From positions 1,796,001-1,860,000 of the forward strand of contig NZ_JAQIJT010000002.1 in the NCBI RefSeq assembly GCF_036946125.1: a stretch of DNA of 64,000 nt. The letters are read 5' to 3'. Positions 34,911 through 42,949 of this stretch are shown in pieces (within the stretch, counting starts at the first letter, position 1; the number at the start of each line of letters is the position of its first letter). Origin of the DNA: Sphingomonas adhaesiva (GTDB lineage: Bacteria > Pseudomonadota > Alphaproteobacteria > Sphingomonadales > Sphingomonadaceae). Both the position numbers and the translations under genes were made by a program. The notes under the pieces are model-generated. The model was given only the letters and a program-made list of their open reading frames with translations. It searched no databases and had not been told where the DNA came from.

Positions 34911-36101
34911 CTACTTCTGCAGCGCCGCGACGCCCGGCAGCTCGCGGCCTTCCATCCACTCCAGGAACGCGCCGCCGGCGGTCGAGACGAAGGTGAAGCT
35001 GTCGCCCACCCCCGCGTGGTTGAGCGCCGCGACGGTGTCGCCGCCGCCCGCGACCGAGACGAGGCTGCCTTCCTTGGTCAGCGCCGCCGCGGTCCTCGCC
35101 AGCGCGACGGTCGCGGTGTCGAACGGGCGCGTCTCGAACGCGCCCATCGGCCCGTTCCACACGAGCGTGCGGCAGGTCTTGAGCACGTCGCCCAGCGCCT
35201 CGACCGCGGCGGGGCCGACGTCGAGGATCATCTCGTCCGCCGCGACCTCGTGCACGTTGACGGTGCGGGTCGGCGGATCGGCGCGGAATTCCTTCGCCAC
35301 CACCACGTCATAGGGCAGATGGACGGTGCAGTCCGCCTTGTCCGCCGCGTCGAGGATCGCCTCCGCGGTGCCGGTCAGGTCGTGCTCGCACAGGCTCTTG
35401 CCCACGTCGACGCCGCGCGCCGCGAGGAAGGTGTTGGCCATGCCGCCGCCGATGATGAGGTGATCGACGCGGGCGACGAGGTGCTTGAGCACGTCGAGCT
35501 TGGTCGACACCTTCGCCCCGCCGACGACCGCGGCGACGGGATGGTCGGGCTGCCCCAGCGCCTTTTCCAGCGCGACGAGTTCGGCCTCCATCGCGCGTCC
35601 CGCAAAGGCGGGCAGCCTGTGCGCCAGCCCCTCGGTCGAGGCGTGCGCGCGGTGCGCCGCGGAAAAGGCATCGTTGACGTAGAGGTCGCCGAGCGCGGCG
35701 AAGCGATCGACCACCGCGGCGTCGTTCTTCTCCTCGCCCCCGAAGAAGCGGGTGTTCTCCAGCACCGCGATGTCGCCCGGCTGCATCGTCGCGACCGCGT
35801 CCGCGGCGCCCTCCCAGTCGACGAAGCGCACCGGGCGGCCCAGTACCGCCTCGTAGGGCTTCACGATGGGAGCGAGCGACATGTCCGGGTCGGGCACGCC
35901 CTTGGGACGGCCGAAGTGCGCGAGGACGAGCACGATCGCGCCCTTGTCCGACAGCTCGGCGACGGTGGCGACGGTGGCGCGCAGGCGGGTGTCGTCGGTA
36001 ACGCGGCCGTCGGCCAGCGGCACGTTCAGATCCTCGCGCACCAGCACGCGGCGGCCGTGGACGTCACCGATATCGTCTAGCGTACGGAAGGACTTGGTCA
36101 T
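34911..36101 (-). CDS. pgk: Phosphoglycerate kinase
   Basis: Two-domain glycolytic kinase, 396 aa, transferring phosphate between 1,3-bisphosphoglycerate and ADP. Visible: VLVREDLNVPLADGRVTDD, the substrate-binding LAHFGRPKG, VLENTRFFGGEEKND, VGGAKVSTKLDVLKHLV and GGGMANTFL, VWNGPMGAFE and VAGGGDTVAAL (nucleotide site). The ATG at 36101 overlaps the MOSC gene stop (ATGA), so translation is coupled to it. Confidence 0.97.
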   Translation of the reverse strand: MTKSFRTLDDIGDVHGRRVLVREDLNVPLADGRVTDDTRLRATVATVAELSDKGAIVLVLAHFGRPKGVPDPDMSLAPIVKPYEAVLGRPVRFVDWEGAADAVATMQPGDIAVLENTRFFGGEEKNDAAVVDRFAALGDLYVNDAFSAAHRAHASTEGLAHRLPAFAGRAMEAELVALEKALGQPDHPVAAVVGGAKVSTKLDVLKHLVARVDHLIIGGGMANTFLAARGVDVGKSLCEHDLTGTAEAILDAADKADCTVHLPYDVVVAKEFRADPPTRTVNVHEVAADEMILDVGPAAVEALGDVLKTCRTLVWNGPMGAFETRPFDTATVALARTAAALTKEGSLVSVAGGGDTVAALNHAGVGDSFTFVSTAGGAFLEWMEGRELPGVAALQK

Positions 36102-36559
36102 GATTCCTCGATCCTGATAGCATCGTTGATCGCGATCCAGCCGCCGTGGATCACCTGAGCGCACGCACCCCCGCGCCAGTCGGCCAGCAGCGCTGCCTTG
36201 AGCCCGGGGGCCAGCGCCTCCATCCGCTCGCACGGGTCGGTCTCGCGCGTCACCTCCAGCACCACGTCGGCGCCGATGCGCAGGCGGACGCCGGCCGTCT
36301 GCGGCAGGTCGAGGCCGTCGACCAGCAGGTTGGCGCGCCGCTCCTCCCAGCCGATCGTATGGCCGACCTCCGCCATCGCCGCGTCCCAGTCGCCACGCTC
36401 GATCAGCGTGACCTGCCGCTTGTACGGCTTGCGCTTCATCGCGCCGCGGAAATCGCCGTGGATGCCGCCCTCGGGCGACACCCCGACCCGGTCGACGAGC
36501 TCCATCGGCGCCTTGGGAAAGGCGTGGCGCGCGATACCGATCAGGGTGCCCGCGCTCAC
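36098..36559 (-). CDS. MOSC domain protein
   Basis: 153-residue stand-alone MOSC domain, the beta-barrel also found at the C-terminus of molybdenum cofactor sulfurases and in YiiM-like proteins. It has the GIHGDFRG loop, QVTLIERGDWD, WEERRANLLVDGLDL, and the conserved cysteine in VTRETDPCERM. Family members move sulfur or oxygen at molybdenum cofactor sites; the substrate here is unknown. Its ATGA overlap with pgk places it in the glycolytic operon, an odd neighbour for a cofactor-type protein. Confidence 0.85.
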   Translation of the reverse strand: MSAGTLIGIARHAFPKAPMELVDRVGVSPEGGIHGDFRGAMKRKPYKRQVTLIERGDWDAAMAEVGHTIGWEERRANLLVDGLDLPQTAGVRLRIGADVVLEVTRETDPCERMEALAPGLKAALLADWRGGACAQVIHGGWIAINDAIRIEES

Positions 36560-36892
36560 TTTCGTGCGCCATGGTCGCGGTTGCGGGGCGAGTGCGGTGG
36601 CTGTGCTTCGACTACGCTCAGCACGAACGGGGGTTGGAACGCCACGCCATTGCGGTCCCGAAGCAAGAGGACGCCGCCCCTCACCGCAGTGCCCCCCCGA
36701 ACGCGGTCGACGGACACGCGCTGTGGCCGTGCTTCGACTTCGCTCCGCACGAACGGGGGTAGCGACGCTTCACCATTGGGGCCGCGGACCAGGAGGAGGC
36801 CGCCCCTCACCCCCGTTCGCCCTGAGCGCAGTCGAAGGGCACGCACGACGGCTGCGCCTCGACCTTGCCCAAAACGAACGGAGGCTGGCGCA
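36560..36892. repeat. Tandem dispersed-repeat gap
   Basis: A 333-base non-coding gap between gap and the MOSC gene. It holds two direct copies of a block of roughly 125 bases. The first begins TGCTTCGACTACGCTCAGC near 36604 and the second TGCTTCGACTTCGCTCCGC near 36731; each is followed by ACGAACGGGGG and later by GAGGCCGCCCCTCAC or GAGGACGCCGCCCCTCACC. An inverted short copy, GAGCGCAGTCGAAGGG, lies near 36825. The unit matches those at 1140 and 49560. No promoter or gene is apparent. Confidence 0.6.
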
Positions 36893-37894
36893 TCAGCCCA
36901 GCTTGGCCATCGCGGTCGCGGTGTCGACCATGCGGTTGGAGAAGCCCCATTCGTTGTCGTACCAGCTCACGACGCGCACCAGCTTGCCGTCGATCACCGC
37001 GGTCTCCAGGCTGTCGACGGTCGATGAGAACGGCGTGTGGACGATGTCGATCGAGACCAGCGGCTCGTCCGAATATTCCAGCACGCCCTTCATCGGCCCC
37101 TCGGCCGCAGCCTTCAGCAGCGCGTTGACCTCTTCCTTCGTCGTGTCGCGCGAGGGCGTGAAGGTCAGGTCGACCAGGCTGCCGTCCGGGGTCGGCACCC
37201 GCACCGCGGAACCGTCCAGCTTGCCCTTCAGCTCGGGCAGCACCTCACCCACCGCGCGCGCGGCGCCGGTGGTGGTCGGGATCATGCTCATCGCCGCGGC
37301 GCGCGCACGGCGCAGGTCGGGGTGGATCTGGTCGAGGATCTTCTGGTCGTTGGTATAGGCGTGGATCGTGGTCATCAGCCCGCGCTCGATCCCGATCGCG
37401 TCGTTCAGCACCTTGGCGACCGGCGCCAGGCAGTTGGTGGTGCACGATGCGTTCGACACGATCGTGTGGCCCGCCTCCAGCCTGTCGTGGTTGACGCCGT
37501 AGACGACGGTCAGGTCGACGCCCTTCGCCGGGGCGGAGATCAGCACCTTCTTCGCGCCCGCATCGATATGCTTCTGCGCGCTGGCGCGGTCGGTGAAGAA
37601 GCCGGTGCATTCCAGCACCAGGTCGACGCCCAGCTCCTTGTGCGGCAGGTTGGCGGGATCGCGCTCGGCGGTCACGCGGATGCGCTTGCCGTCGATCACC
37701 ATGTCCTGCCCGTCCGCCTCGACGGTGCCGGCCCACTTGCCGTGGACGCTGTCGCGGCTGAACAGCCACGCGTTCGACTTCGTGTCGGCGAGGTCGTTGA
37801 TCGCCACCAGCTCCAGCTCGCTGCCGCGCTCCAGCAGCGCGCGCGCCACCAGCCGGCCGATCCGCCCGAAGCCGTTGATCGCTACCTTCGTCAT
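36893..37894 (-). CDS. gap: Glyceraldehyde-3-phosphate dehydrogenase
   Basis: Type I GAPDH, 333 aa. NAD fold start VAINGFGRIGRLVARAL; catalytic cysteine 151 in SNASCTTNCLAPVAKV; histidine in TTIHAYTNDQ; SWYDNEWGFSNRM at the C-terminus. NAD preference is suggested by the aspartate in AINDLAD. It is the first gene of the minus-strand glycolytic cluster, followed by MOSC-pgk after a repeat-filled gap. The divergent coiled-coil gene starts 150 bases away. Confidence 0.97.
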   Translation of the reverse strand: MTKVAINGFGRIGRLVARALLERGSELELVAINDLADTKSNAWLFSRDSVHGKWAGTVEADGQDMVIDGKRIRVTAERDPANLPHKELGVDLVLECTGFFTDRASAQKHIDAGAKKVLISAPAKGVDLTVVYGVNHDRLEAGHTIVSNASCTTNCLAPVAKVLNDAIGIERGLMTTIHAYTNDQKILDQIHPDLRRARAAAMSMIPTTTGAARAVGEVLPELKGKLDGSAVRVPTPDGSLVDLTFTPSRDTTKEEVNALLKAAAEGPMKGVLEYSDEPLVSIDIVHTPFSSTVDSLETAVIDGKLVRVVSWYDNEWGFSNRMVDTATAMAKLG

Positions 37895-38043
37895 CGTCGT
37901 TCCTCGCCCCTATGAATGTCCGATGCGCGCGCTCTTGCGCAGGCGCGGGCGTGTCCGTCAACCGCCGCCGGCGATCCGTCCGTCCCGCAACAGGCCCGCG
38001 ACGGGCTTGTCGTGCGCGTCGCGCGATCCTATTCGCTGGCCCC

Positions 38044-38235
38044 ATGGACAATCCCGCGATCCACCGGCTGGACGCCGCCATCACCCGCGTCGAGCGCGTC
38101 GTGGAGCAGCGCCGCGCCGCCGCCGCCAAGCTGGAGCGCCGGCACGCGCAGCTGCGTGACACGATGACGCAGGCGGTCGCCGCGCTCGACCGAATCATCG
38201 CCAACGATCCGGCCGATGCGGCGGAGGAGAACTGA
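38044..38235 (+). CDS. Small coiled-coil protein upstream of zapA
   Basis: 63-residue charged helical protein with heptad spacing (IHRLDAAITRVERVVEQRR, then AKLERRHAQLRDTMTQAV). Its TGA shares one base with the zapA ATG, so the two are coupled. Small coiled-coil genes of this kind precede zapA in related genomes, and a role with ZapA at the division septum is a reasonable inference but is not shown by the sequence. Confidence 0.75.
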   Translation: MDNPAIHRLDAAITRVERVVEQRRAAAAKLERRHAQLRDTMTQAVAALDRIIANDPADAAEEN

Positions 38236-38540
38236 TGGCGCGCGTCACGCTGAAGATCGGCGACACCAGCACCGAGATCGGCTGCCGCGACGGCGGCGAG
38301 GCGCGGCTGCTGCAGGCCGCGGCGCTGATCGACGAGCGGTGGGAGGATGCCAAACGCGCCGCGGGCGCCGGCGGCGTCAACCGCGTCATGATGCTGGCGG
38401 CGCTGATGGTCGCCGACGCGCTGATCGACGAGCGCGCCAAGCCGCCGCCCGAGACGCCCGAGGGCCGCGCGCTGGACGCATTGTCGCAGCGGCTGGAGGC
38501 GCTGGCGGATGCCCTTGAGAAAGCCGGGCCGAGCGCCTAA
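38235..38540 (+). CDS. zapA: Cell division protein ZapA
   Basis: FtsZ-associated protein that bundles Z-ring filaments, 101 aa. The N-terminal domain VTLKIGDTSTEIGCRDGGEA with the LLQAAALIDERW helix is the ZapA fold; the C-terminal helix (ALDALSQRLEALADALEKAG) is the coiled coil that makes the dimer or tetramer. The downstream 6S RNA and 5-FCL gene give the classic neighbourhood. Confidence 0.9.
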   Translation: MARVTLKIGDTSTEIGCRDGGEARLLQAAALIDERWEDAKRAAGAGGVNRVMMLAALMVADALIDERAKPPPETPEGRALDALSQRLEALADALEKAGPSA

Positions 38541-38543
38541 ATC

Positions 38544-38709
38544 GGTGGCGGCGGGTTCTGCCCGGTACGAGCCGGAAATTATCCCTGAGGCTATTCTTCA
38601 TCCAAGGGGGTTGTCCCTGCTAGGACCCTGGTCCGACGTACATGATCCCCACCTGACGTATCGGGCGTCGGTGGATACTTTGGCACACGGCCACGGCGGT
38701 CCCGCCACC
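38544..38709 (+). ncRNA. ssrS: Probable 6S RNA
   Basis: The zapA/5-FCL gap is the position of 6S RNA in many proteobacteria. It can fold as one long rod: GGTGGCGG at 38544-38551 pairs perfectly with CCGCCACC at 38702-38709, with interrupted pairing inward, giving about 166 bases, the usual 6S size. 6S RNA imitates an open promoter and holds RNA polymerase in stationary phase. The exact ends are estimates. Confidence 0.72.
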
Positions 38710-38726
38710 CGCCCCCTTCCCACGTC

Positions 38727-39272
38727 ATGAGCGACAAGAACGCCCTGCGGGCCGCGTTGCGCGCGCGGCGCGACGGATTCGCGGCCACGGCCTCGGCGGC
38801 GATCCGCGTCGACCCCGCCTTCGCGATGCTGCTGACCCCGGGGATGGTGGTCGCCAGCTACGTGCCGGTCGGTGGCGAGGCCGATCCGACGCCGCTGGAG
38901 CAGGTCGCGCTGGCGACCGGCTGCCGCCTCGCGCTGCCGCAGGTGATCGACCGCGCCACGCCGCTGCGGTTCGCGCTGCACGACGCCGCTGCCGCGCTCG
39001 TGCCCGGGCCGTTCGGGCTGCGCCAGCCGCCCGCCGCCGCGCCGGAGGCCGTACCCGATGTCGTGCTGACCCCGCTGGTCGGGTTCGACCGCGCGCTCCA
39101 CCGCATCGGCCAGGGTGCGGGGCATTACGACCGCGCCTTCGCCGCCTTCCCTGCGGCGCATCGCATCGGTATCGCCTGGAGCGTGCAGGAAACCGATCCG
39201 CTTCAGCCCGACCCGTGGGACATCCCGCTCCACGCCATCGCCACCGAACGCGAATGGATCGTACGCGCATGA
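38727..39272 (+). CDS. 5-formyltetrahydrofolate cyclo-ligase
   Basis: Converts 5-formyl-THF to 5,10-methenyl-THF with ATP in folate metabolism, 181 aa. Blocks seen are ALRAALRARRDGF at the start, VASYVPVGGEADPTPL, VLTPLVGFDRALHRIGQGAG (folate/ATP site) and HYDRAF. The glycine-rich loop reads GQGAGHYD where many members have G-x-G-G-G-Y-Y-D. It is downstream of the 6S RNA and overlaps the DUF2842 gene as ATGA. Confidence 0.92.
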   Translation: MSDKNALRAALRARRDGFAATASAAIRVDPAFAMLLTPGMVVASYVPVGGEADPTPLEQVALATGCRLALPQVIDRATPLRFALHDAAAALVPGPFGLRQPPAAAPEAVPDVVLTPLVGFDRALHRIGQGAGHYDRAFAAFPAAHRIGIAWSVQETDPLQPDPWDIPLHAIATEREWIVRA

Positions 39273-39475
39273 CGCCGTCGTGGCGCAAGCCGGCGGGGAT
39301 GCTGCTGATCCTGCTGCTGATCGCGATATGGTGCGTCCTGATCGTGTCGCTGTCGGCGACGGTCGGCGGATGGCACTGGCTGCTCCAGCTCGTCTTCTAC
39401 ATCGTCACCGGGATCGTCTGGATCACGCCGCTGAAGCCGCTGCTGCGCTGGATGGAGACGGGACGCTGGCGGTAG
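39269..39475 (+). CDS. DUF2842 family small membrane protein
   Basis: 68-residue protein with two membrane helices (GMLLILLLIAIWCVLIVSLS and LLQLVFYIVTGIVWITPL) and the C-terminal KPLLRWMETGRW, the pattern of DUF2842. The ATG at 39269 overlaps the 5-FCL stop by four bases. Function is unknown. Confidence 0.82.
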   Translation: MTPSWRKPAGMLLILLLIAIWCVLIVSLSATVGGWHWLLQLVFYIVTGIVWITPLKPLLRWMETGRWR

Positions 39476-39478
39476 TCG

Positions 39479-39961
39479 TCAGCCCGCCGGCCCCTCACCG
39501 TCCGGCGGGTTCACCTCGCCGCCGTCGCGGCGGATGAAGCTGATCTTTCCCTGCGGCTCCAGGATCGCCCATTCGACGTCCGTCATGCGCGCGATCCCGG
39601 CGAGCCGCATTTCCGATTCCACCTCCGCCCGCGTCATGCGGTCGCGGCGCAGATTGTCCTCCAGCAGCTCGCCATGCCGCACGATGACTCGCGGGGCGCC
39701 TTCCAGTGCGGTCTTGAGCCGCGGGAAGAGATAGGCCAGCCAGCCCAGTACCAGCCCCCAGAAGGCGAAGGTGACGATCGCCAGCGTCGCGCCGGTCAGG
39801 CTGAAATCGTTGTGCGTGATCCCCTGCTGGATCAAATCGCCCATCACCACCAGCACGACGACCTCGAACGGGGTCATCTGCCCCAGCTCGCGCTTGCCGA
39901 GAAGCCGCAGCAGCCCATAGAGGATGAAGAACATCGCGGTCGCGCGCAGGACGATGTCCAT
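39479..39961 (-). CDS. DUF421 (YetF-like) membrane protein
   Basis: 160-residue protein with three N-terminal helices (IVLRATAMFFILYGLLRLLG onwards), LGQMTPFEVVVLVVMGDLIQ, and a cytoplasmic YetF-type domain (LKTALEGAPRVIVRHGELLE, MTRAEVESEMRLAGI), which identify DUF421. The role is unknown; relatives are tied to envelope stress and sporulation in Firmicutes. It shares one base with the upstream gene's stop (TGATG). Confidence 0.85.
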   Translation of the reverse strand: MDIVLRATAMFFILYGLLRLLGKRELGQMTPFEVVVLVVMGDLIQQGITHNDFSLTGATLAIVTFAFWGLVLGWLAYLFPRLKTALEGAPRVIVRHGELLEDNLRRDRMTRAEVESEMRLAGIARMTDVEWAILEPQGKISFIRRDGGEVNPPDGEGPAG

Positions 39962-40485
39962 CAGGGCAGCACCCGCGTCGCCACCGGCACGCGCGCCAGC
40001 GGACGTTCGCCGTCGAGCAGCACGACCTCGCCCCGCGTGCCCAGCGTCAGCGGCGGGTTGATCTGCCCGTCCACTTTCGTTTCCAGCCGCTCGCCGGGCT
40101 TCAGCGGGCCGTAATGGAAGCGCCAGAGGCCGTCGCGATACTCTTCGCTCTCGGCGGCGGGTAGCTGCGTGTTGATCGTCATGTCGCGCCACAAGGCCGG
40201 CGGGAAGGCGATGACCGCATCCGCCATCGGACGGCGCGCCTGCACGACGACCACCGTTTCGAAGAAGAGCCCGCTGCGCAACGTCTGCGGCGTCTTGACG
40301 GTCAGGGTGGCGCTTGGCGTCACGGCGCGCGTCACGGGCGACCGCGCGCCGCCCAGCAGTCCCGTCATCGGGAGGATCAGCAGCACTCCCAGCAGAAGGA
40401 GCGCCATCGGCGTGGCATGTCGGTGGAAGCCGCCGCGTGACACGGCGTGGCCGGGATGCAATCCGTCTGGATAGCCGCTCGCCAT
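39961..40485 (-). CDS. Membrane-anchored hypothetical protein coupled to DUF421
   Basis: 174-residue protein with one hydrophobic anchor (PMALLLLGVLLILPMTGLLG, near 26-45) and an exported beta-rich domain (SATLTVKTPQTLRSGLFFE, GLWRFHYGPLKPGERLETK). It is not a recognised enzyme. The one-base overlap with the DUF421 gene suggests the two form a unit at the membrane, with this one on the periplasmic side. Confidence 0.68.
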   Translation of the reverse strand: MASGYPDGLHPGHAVSRGGFHRHATPMALLLLGVLLILPMTGLLGGARSPVTRAVTPSATLTVKTPQTLRSGLFFETVVVVQARRPMADAVIAFPPALWRDMTINTQLPAAESEEYRDGLWRFHYGPLKPGERLETKVDGQINPPLTLGTRGEVVLLDGERPLARVPVATRVLP

Positions 40486-40569
40486 CCGCTCCGACTCCTC
40501 TGATGCGGAAGACGTAACGATCGGTAATGATGCGGGTTTCCGCGCTGCGGCTACGAACCACCCCGGCGC

Positions 40570-40646
<77 letters not shown>

Positions 40647-40757
40647 TTGCAAAGCGATCGACGCACGCACCCGGGCATACACCGGAACGATATTCCGGCG
40701 CAGGAAATGCTGCTTGCCGCATGAAGTTCACGCACCGGCTGCGTATCACCGCAGGGA

Positions 40758-40834
<77 letters not shown>

Positions 40835-40880
40835 TTGGAGAAGCGTGAGGCGCGCCAACTAGGCGGCGCCCCGGTGGCTG

Positions 40881-42095
40881 TCAACGCGATTCTTCGTCTT
40901 TTTCGCGCGACCGCCAGCCCGGTTGCGGCGAGCCCGCGTTCTCGCGCGTCAGCGTGCCGTGTTCGAAGAGGAAGCCCGCGATGTCGGGGCGTCCCGCCGC
41001 CGACAGGATCGTCTGCACGATGATGAGGATCGGCACCGCCAGCAGCGCCCCCACCGTGCCCCACACCCAGCCCCAGAAGCTGATCGAGATGAGGATCATG
41101 ACCGGGTTGATGGTCAGCCGGTGCCCGACGATCAGCGGGGTGACGACATTCGCCTCCACCAAGTGGAAGCCGTACATCATCGCGGGCGCGGCCAGCGCGG
41201 TCCACACGTCCGAAAAGGTCATCAGCCCGCCGACCGCGAGCAGCAGCGCGGCGACGACCGGGCCGAAATAGGGGATGTAGTTCAGCAGCGCGACGATGCC
41301 GCCCCACATGAGCGGAAACGGCATCCCCAGCAGGTGCAGCGCGCCCGCGACGAGCAGCCCGAGCGAAATGTTGATCGCGGTGATCGTGCCCAGATAGGAG
41401 GAGACGGCGTCGACCATCTCCTGCAGCACGCGCGCGGTTGCCATCGCCCCGCCGAAGCTGGCGCGCGCCGTGATGAGCCGCTCGCGCATCCGGGTCCAGC
41501 CCGACAGGAAGAAGAACGCGACCAGGATCGCGTAGAAGACCTGGACGATGACCGCGGGCGCGGACGTCGCCGCCAGCTCGACGATCGAGCTGGGCGGCGC
41601 GACGGCGGCGGTGGGCGACGGGCGCACCGGCGTGGAGGCGATCTGGCGCAGCGTGCGATTGGCGTAGCGCTCCAGGCTGGAATACAGATCAAGCAGCGGC
41701 GCCAGATTGGCCTGGATGCGGCCGATCCGCGTCGGCAGCAGGCGGAAGAACTCGGTCGCGGGCACGACGATCGCGGCCAGCGCGACATTGGCGACGATCA
41801 GGAACAGGATCACGCACATCAGCGCCGCGACCGCGGACGGGATGCGGCGACGCTCCAGCCACTCCAGCAGCGGGATCAGCGCCAGCGCGACGACCAGCGC
41901 GACCGCGGTGGGCATGAAGAACTCCGCTCCCTCCTTCAGCGCGAACGGCAGGCCGACGACCAGCCCGATCCCCGCCGTCAGCGTCAGCGCGGCGAGCAGC
42001 CGGTCGCGACGCAGCGCGACGACGGGCCCGTCGGTGGCGGCGTCGCCGGTTTCGTCCGGGACGCCGGGCGTCGCGTCATGGGGGAGATCGTACAT
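40881..42095 (-). CDS. AI-2E family transporter (PerM-like)
   Basis: 404-residue integral membrane protein of the AI-2E/PerM transporter family with about eight helices. Segments are LIPLLEWLERRRIPSAVAAL, RLLPTRIGRIQANLAPLLDL, GMPFPLMWGGIVALLNYIPY and YFGPVVAALLLAVGG, and FWGWVWGTVGALLAVPIL near the C-terminus. Substrates in the family range from autoinducers to ions and are often unknown. The ATG at 42095 is chosen over a TTG at 42113; a 12-base palindrome lies directly before it. Confidence 0.85.
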   Translation of the reverse strand: MYDLPHDATPGVPDETGDAATDGPVVALRRDRLLAALTLTAGIGLVVGLPFALKEGAEFFMPTAVALVVALALIPLLEWLERRRIPSAVAALMCVILFLIVANVALAAIVVPATEFFRLLPTRIGRIQANLAPLLDLYSSLERYANRTLRQIASTPVRPSPTAAVAPPSSIVELAATSAPAVIVQVFYAILVAFFFLSGWTRMRERLITARASFGGAMATARVLQEMVDAVSSYLGTITAINISLGLLVAGALHLLGMPFPLMWGGIVALLNYIPYFGPVVAALLLAVGGLMTFSDVWTALAAPAMMYGFHLVEANVVTPLIVGHRLTINPVMILISISFWGWVWGTVGALLAVPILIIVQTILSAAGRPDIAGFLFEHGTLTRENAGSPQPGWRSREKDEESR

Positions 42096-42170
42096 GCCGT
42101 TAGCTAACGCCAATCCGGCCCACAGGCCAAGCGGTTACACCATCGCGCGCCGGTCTGCCGGCCCTGCCCG

Positions 42171-42911
42171 CTATTCCGCGGCGTCGCGCGCCCAGGCGCT
42201 GTCCTCCAGATAGAGATATTCGGGCTCGAACTCCGCGACCCGCGACAATGCCGCAGCGTCCAGGATGCGCACCGTGCCGCGCGCGACCTCCGCCAGCCCG
42301 TCCTCGCGCAGCCGGCGCAGCGTGCGGTTGACGTGGACGCTGGTGAGGCCGCACGCCTCGCCCAGATCCTGCTGCGTCAGCGGGAGCGCGAACTCCCCGT
42401 CGCGCGTCCGCCCGACCGCATCCAGGCGACGATAGGTCTCCATCAGGAAATGCGCGACGCGCCCCGCGGCGTCGAGGCGGCCGAGACGGAAGATCCATTC
42501 CCGGTGCAACGCCGCGTCGAGCAGGGTCGAGCGCCACAGCAGGCGCGCCAGGTGCGGCATGTCGCGCGTCAGGGCGTCGAGCCGCGCGTGCGGGATGACC
42601 GCGACGCGCGCCTCCGACAGCGTGGCGACGTCGTGATCGAGCATTTCCAGCGGATAGCCGTGGAGGTCGACGAAGTCCCCCGGCACCTGGAGCGCCACCA
42701 GCTGGCGATAGCCGTCGCGCGCATCCATGTAGCGGCACATCGTCCCGTCGAGCAGCAGCGTGCTGTAGCGCACGCGCTGCCCGCGGTTGATGAGGATCGT
42801 TCGCGCCGGCAGGGTTTCGACGCGGTCGACCGCGGCATCCAGCGCGTCCTTCTCCGCGGCGGTCATCCGCTCGCGGCCGCGTCCTCGCAGAAAATCCCTG
42901 GTGACGCGCAT
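42171..42911 (-). CDS. Crp/Fnr family regulator
   Basis: 246-residue transcription factor with a cyclic-nucleotide-like sensor domain (ALQVPGDFVDLHGYPLEMLD) and a C-terminal winged helix with the recognition helix CGLTSVHVNRTLRRLREDGL. No four-cysteine cluster for an iron-sulfur sensor is present, so it is not an FNR-type oxygen sensor. It lies downstream of the acyl-CoA synthetase gene on the same strand and shares its recognition helix almost exactly with the regulator at 53079. Its target is not known. Confidence 0.85.
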   Translation of the reverse strand: MRVTRDFLRGRGRERMTAAEKDALDAAVDRVETLPARTILINRGQRVRYSTLLLDGTMCRYMDARDGYRQLVALQVPGDFVDLHGYPLEMLDHDVATLSEARVAVIPHARLDALTRDMPHLARLLWRSTLLDAALHREWIFRLGRLDAAGRVAHFLMETYRRLDAVGRTRDGEFALPLTQQDLGEACGLTSVHVNRTLRRLREDGLAEVARGTVRILDAAALSRVAEFEPEYLYLEDSAWARDAAE

Positions 42912-42949
42912 CGATCGCCTGTTCCCGAATGTGACCGCAGCGAAACGAC

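Noticed and set aside
36560..36892. Possible small genes or a CRISPR-like array in the gap-MOSC interval
   Set aside because: The repeats are about 125 bases, only two in number and match dispersed intergenic units; no spacer-repeat regularity.
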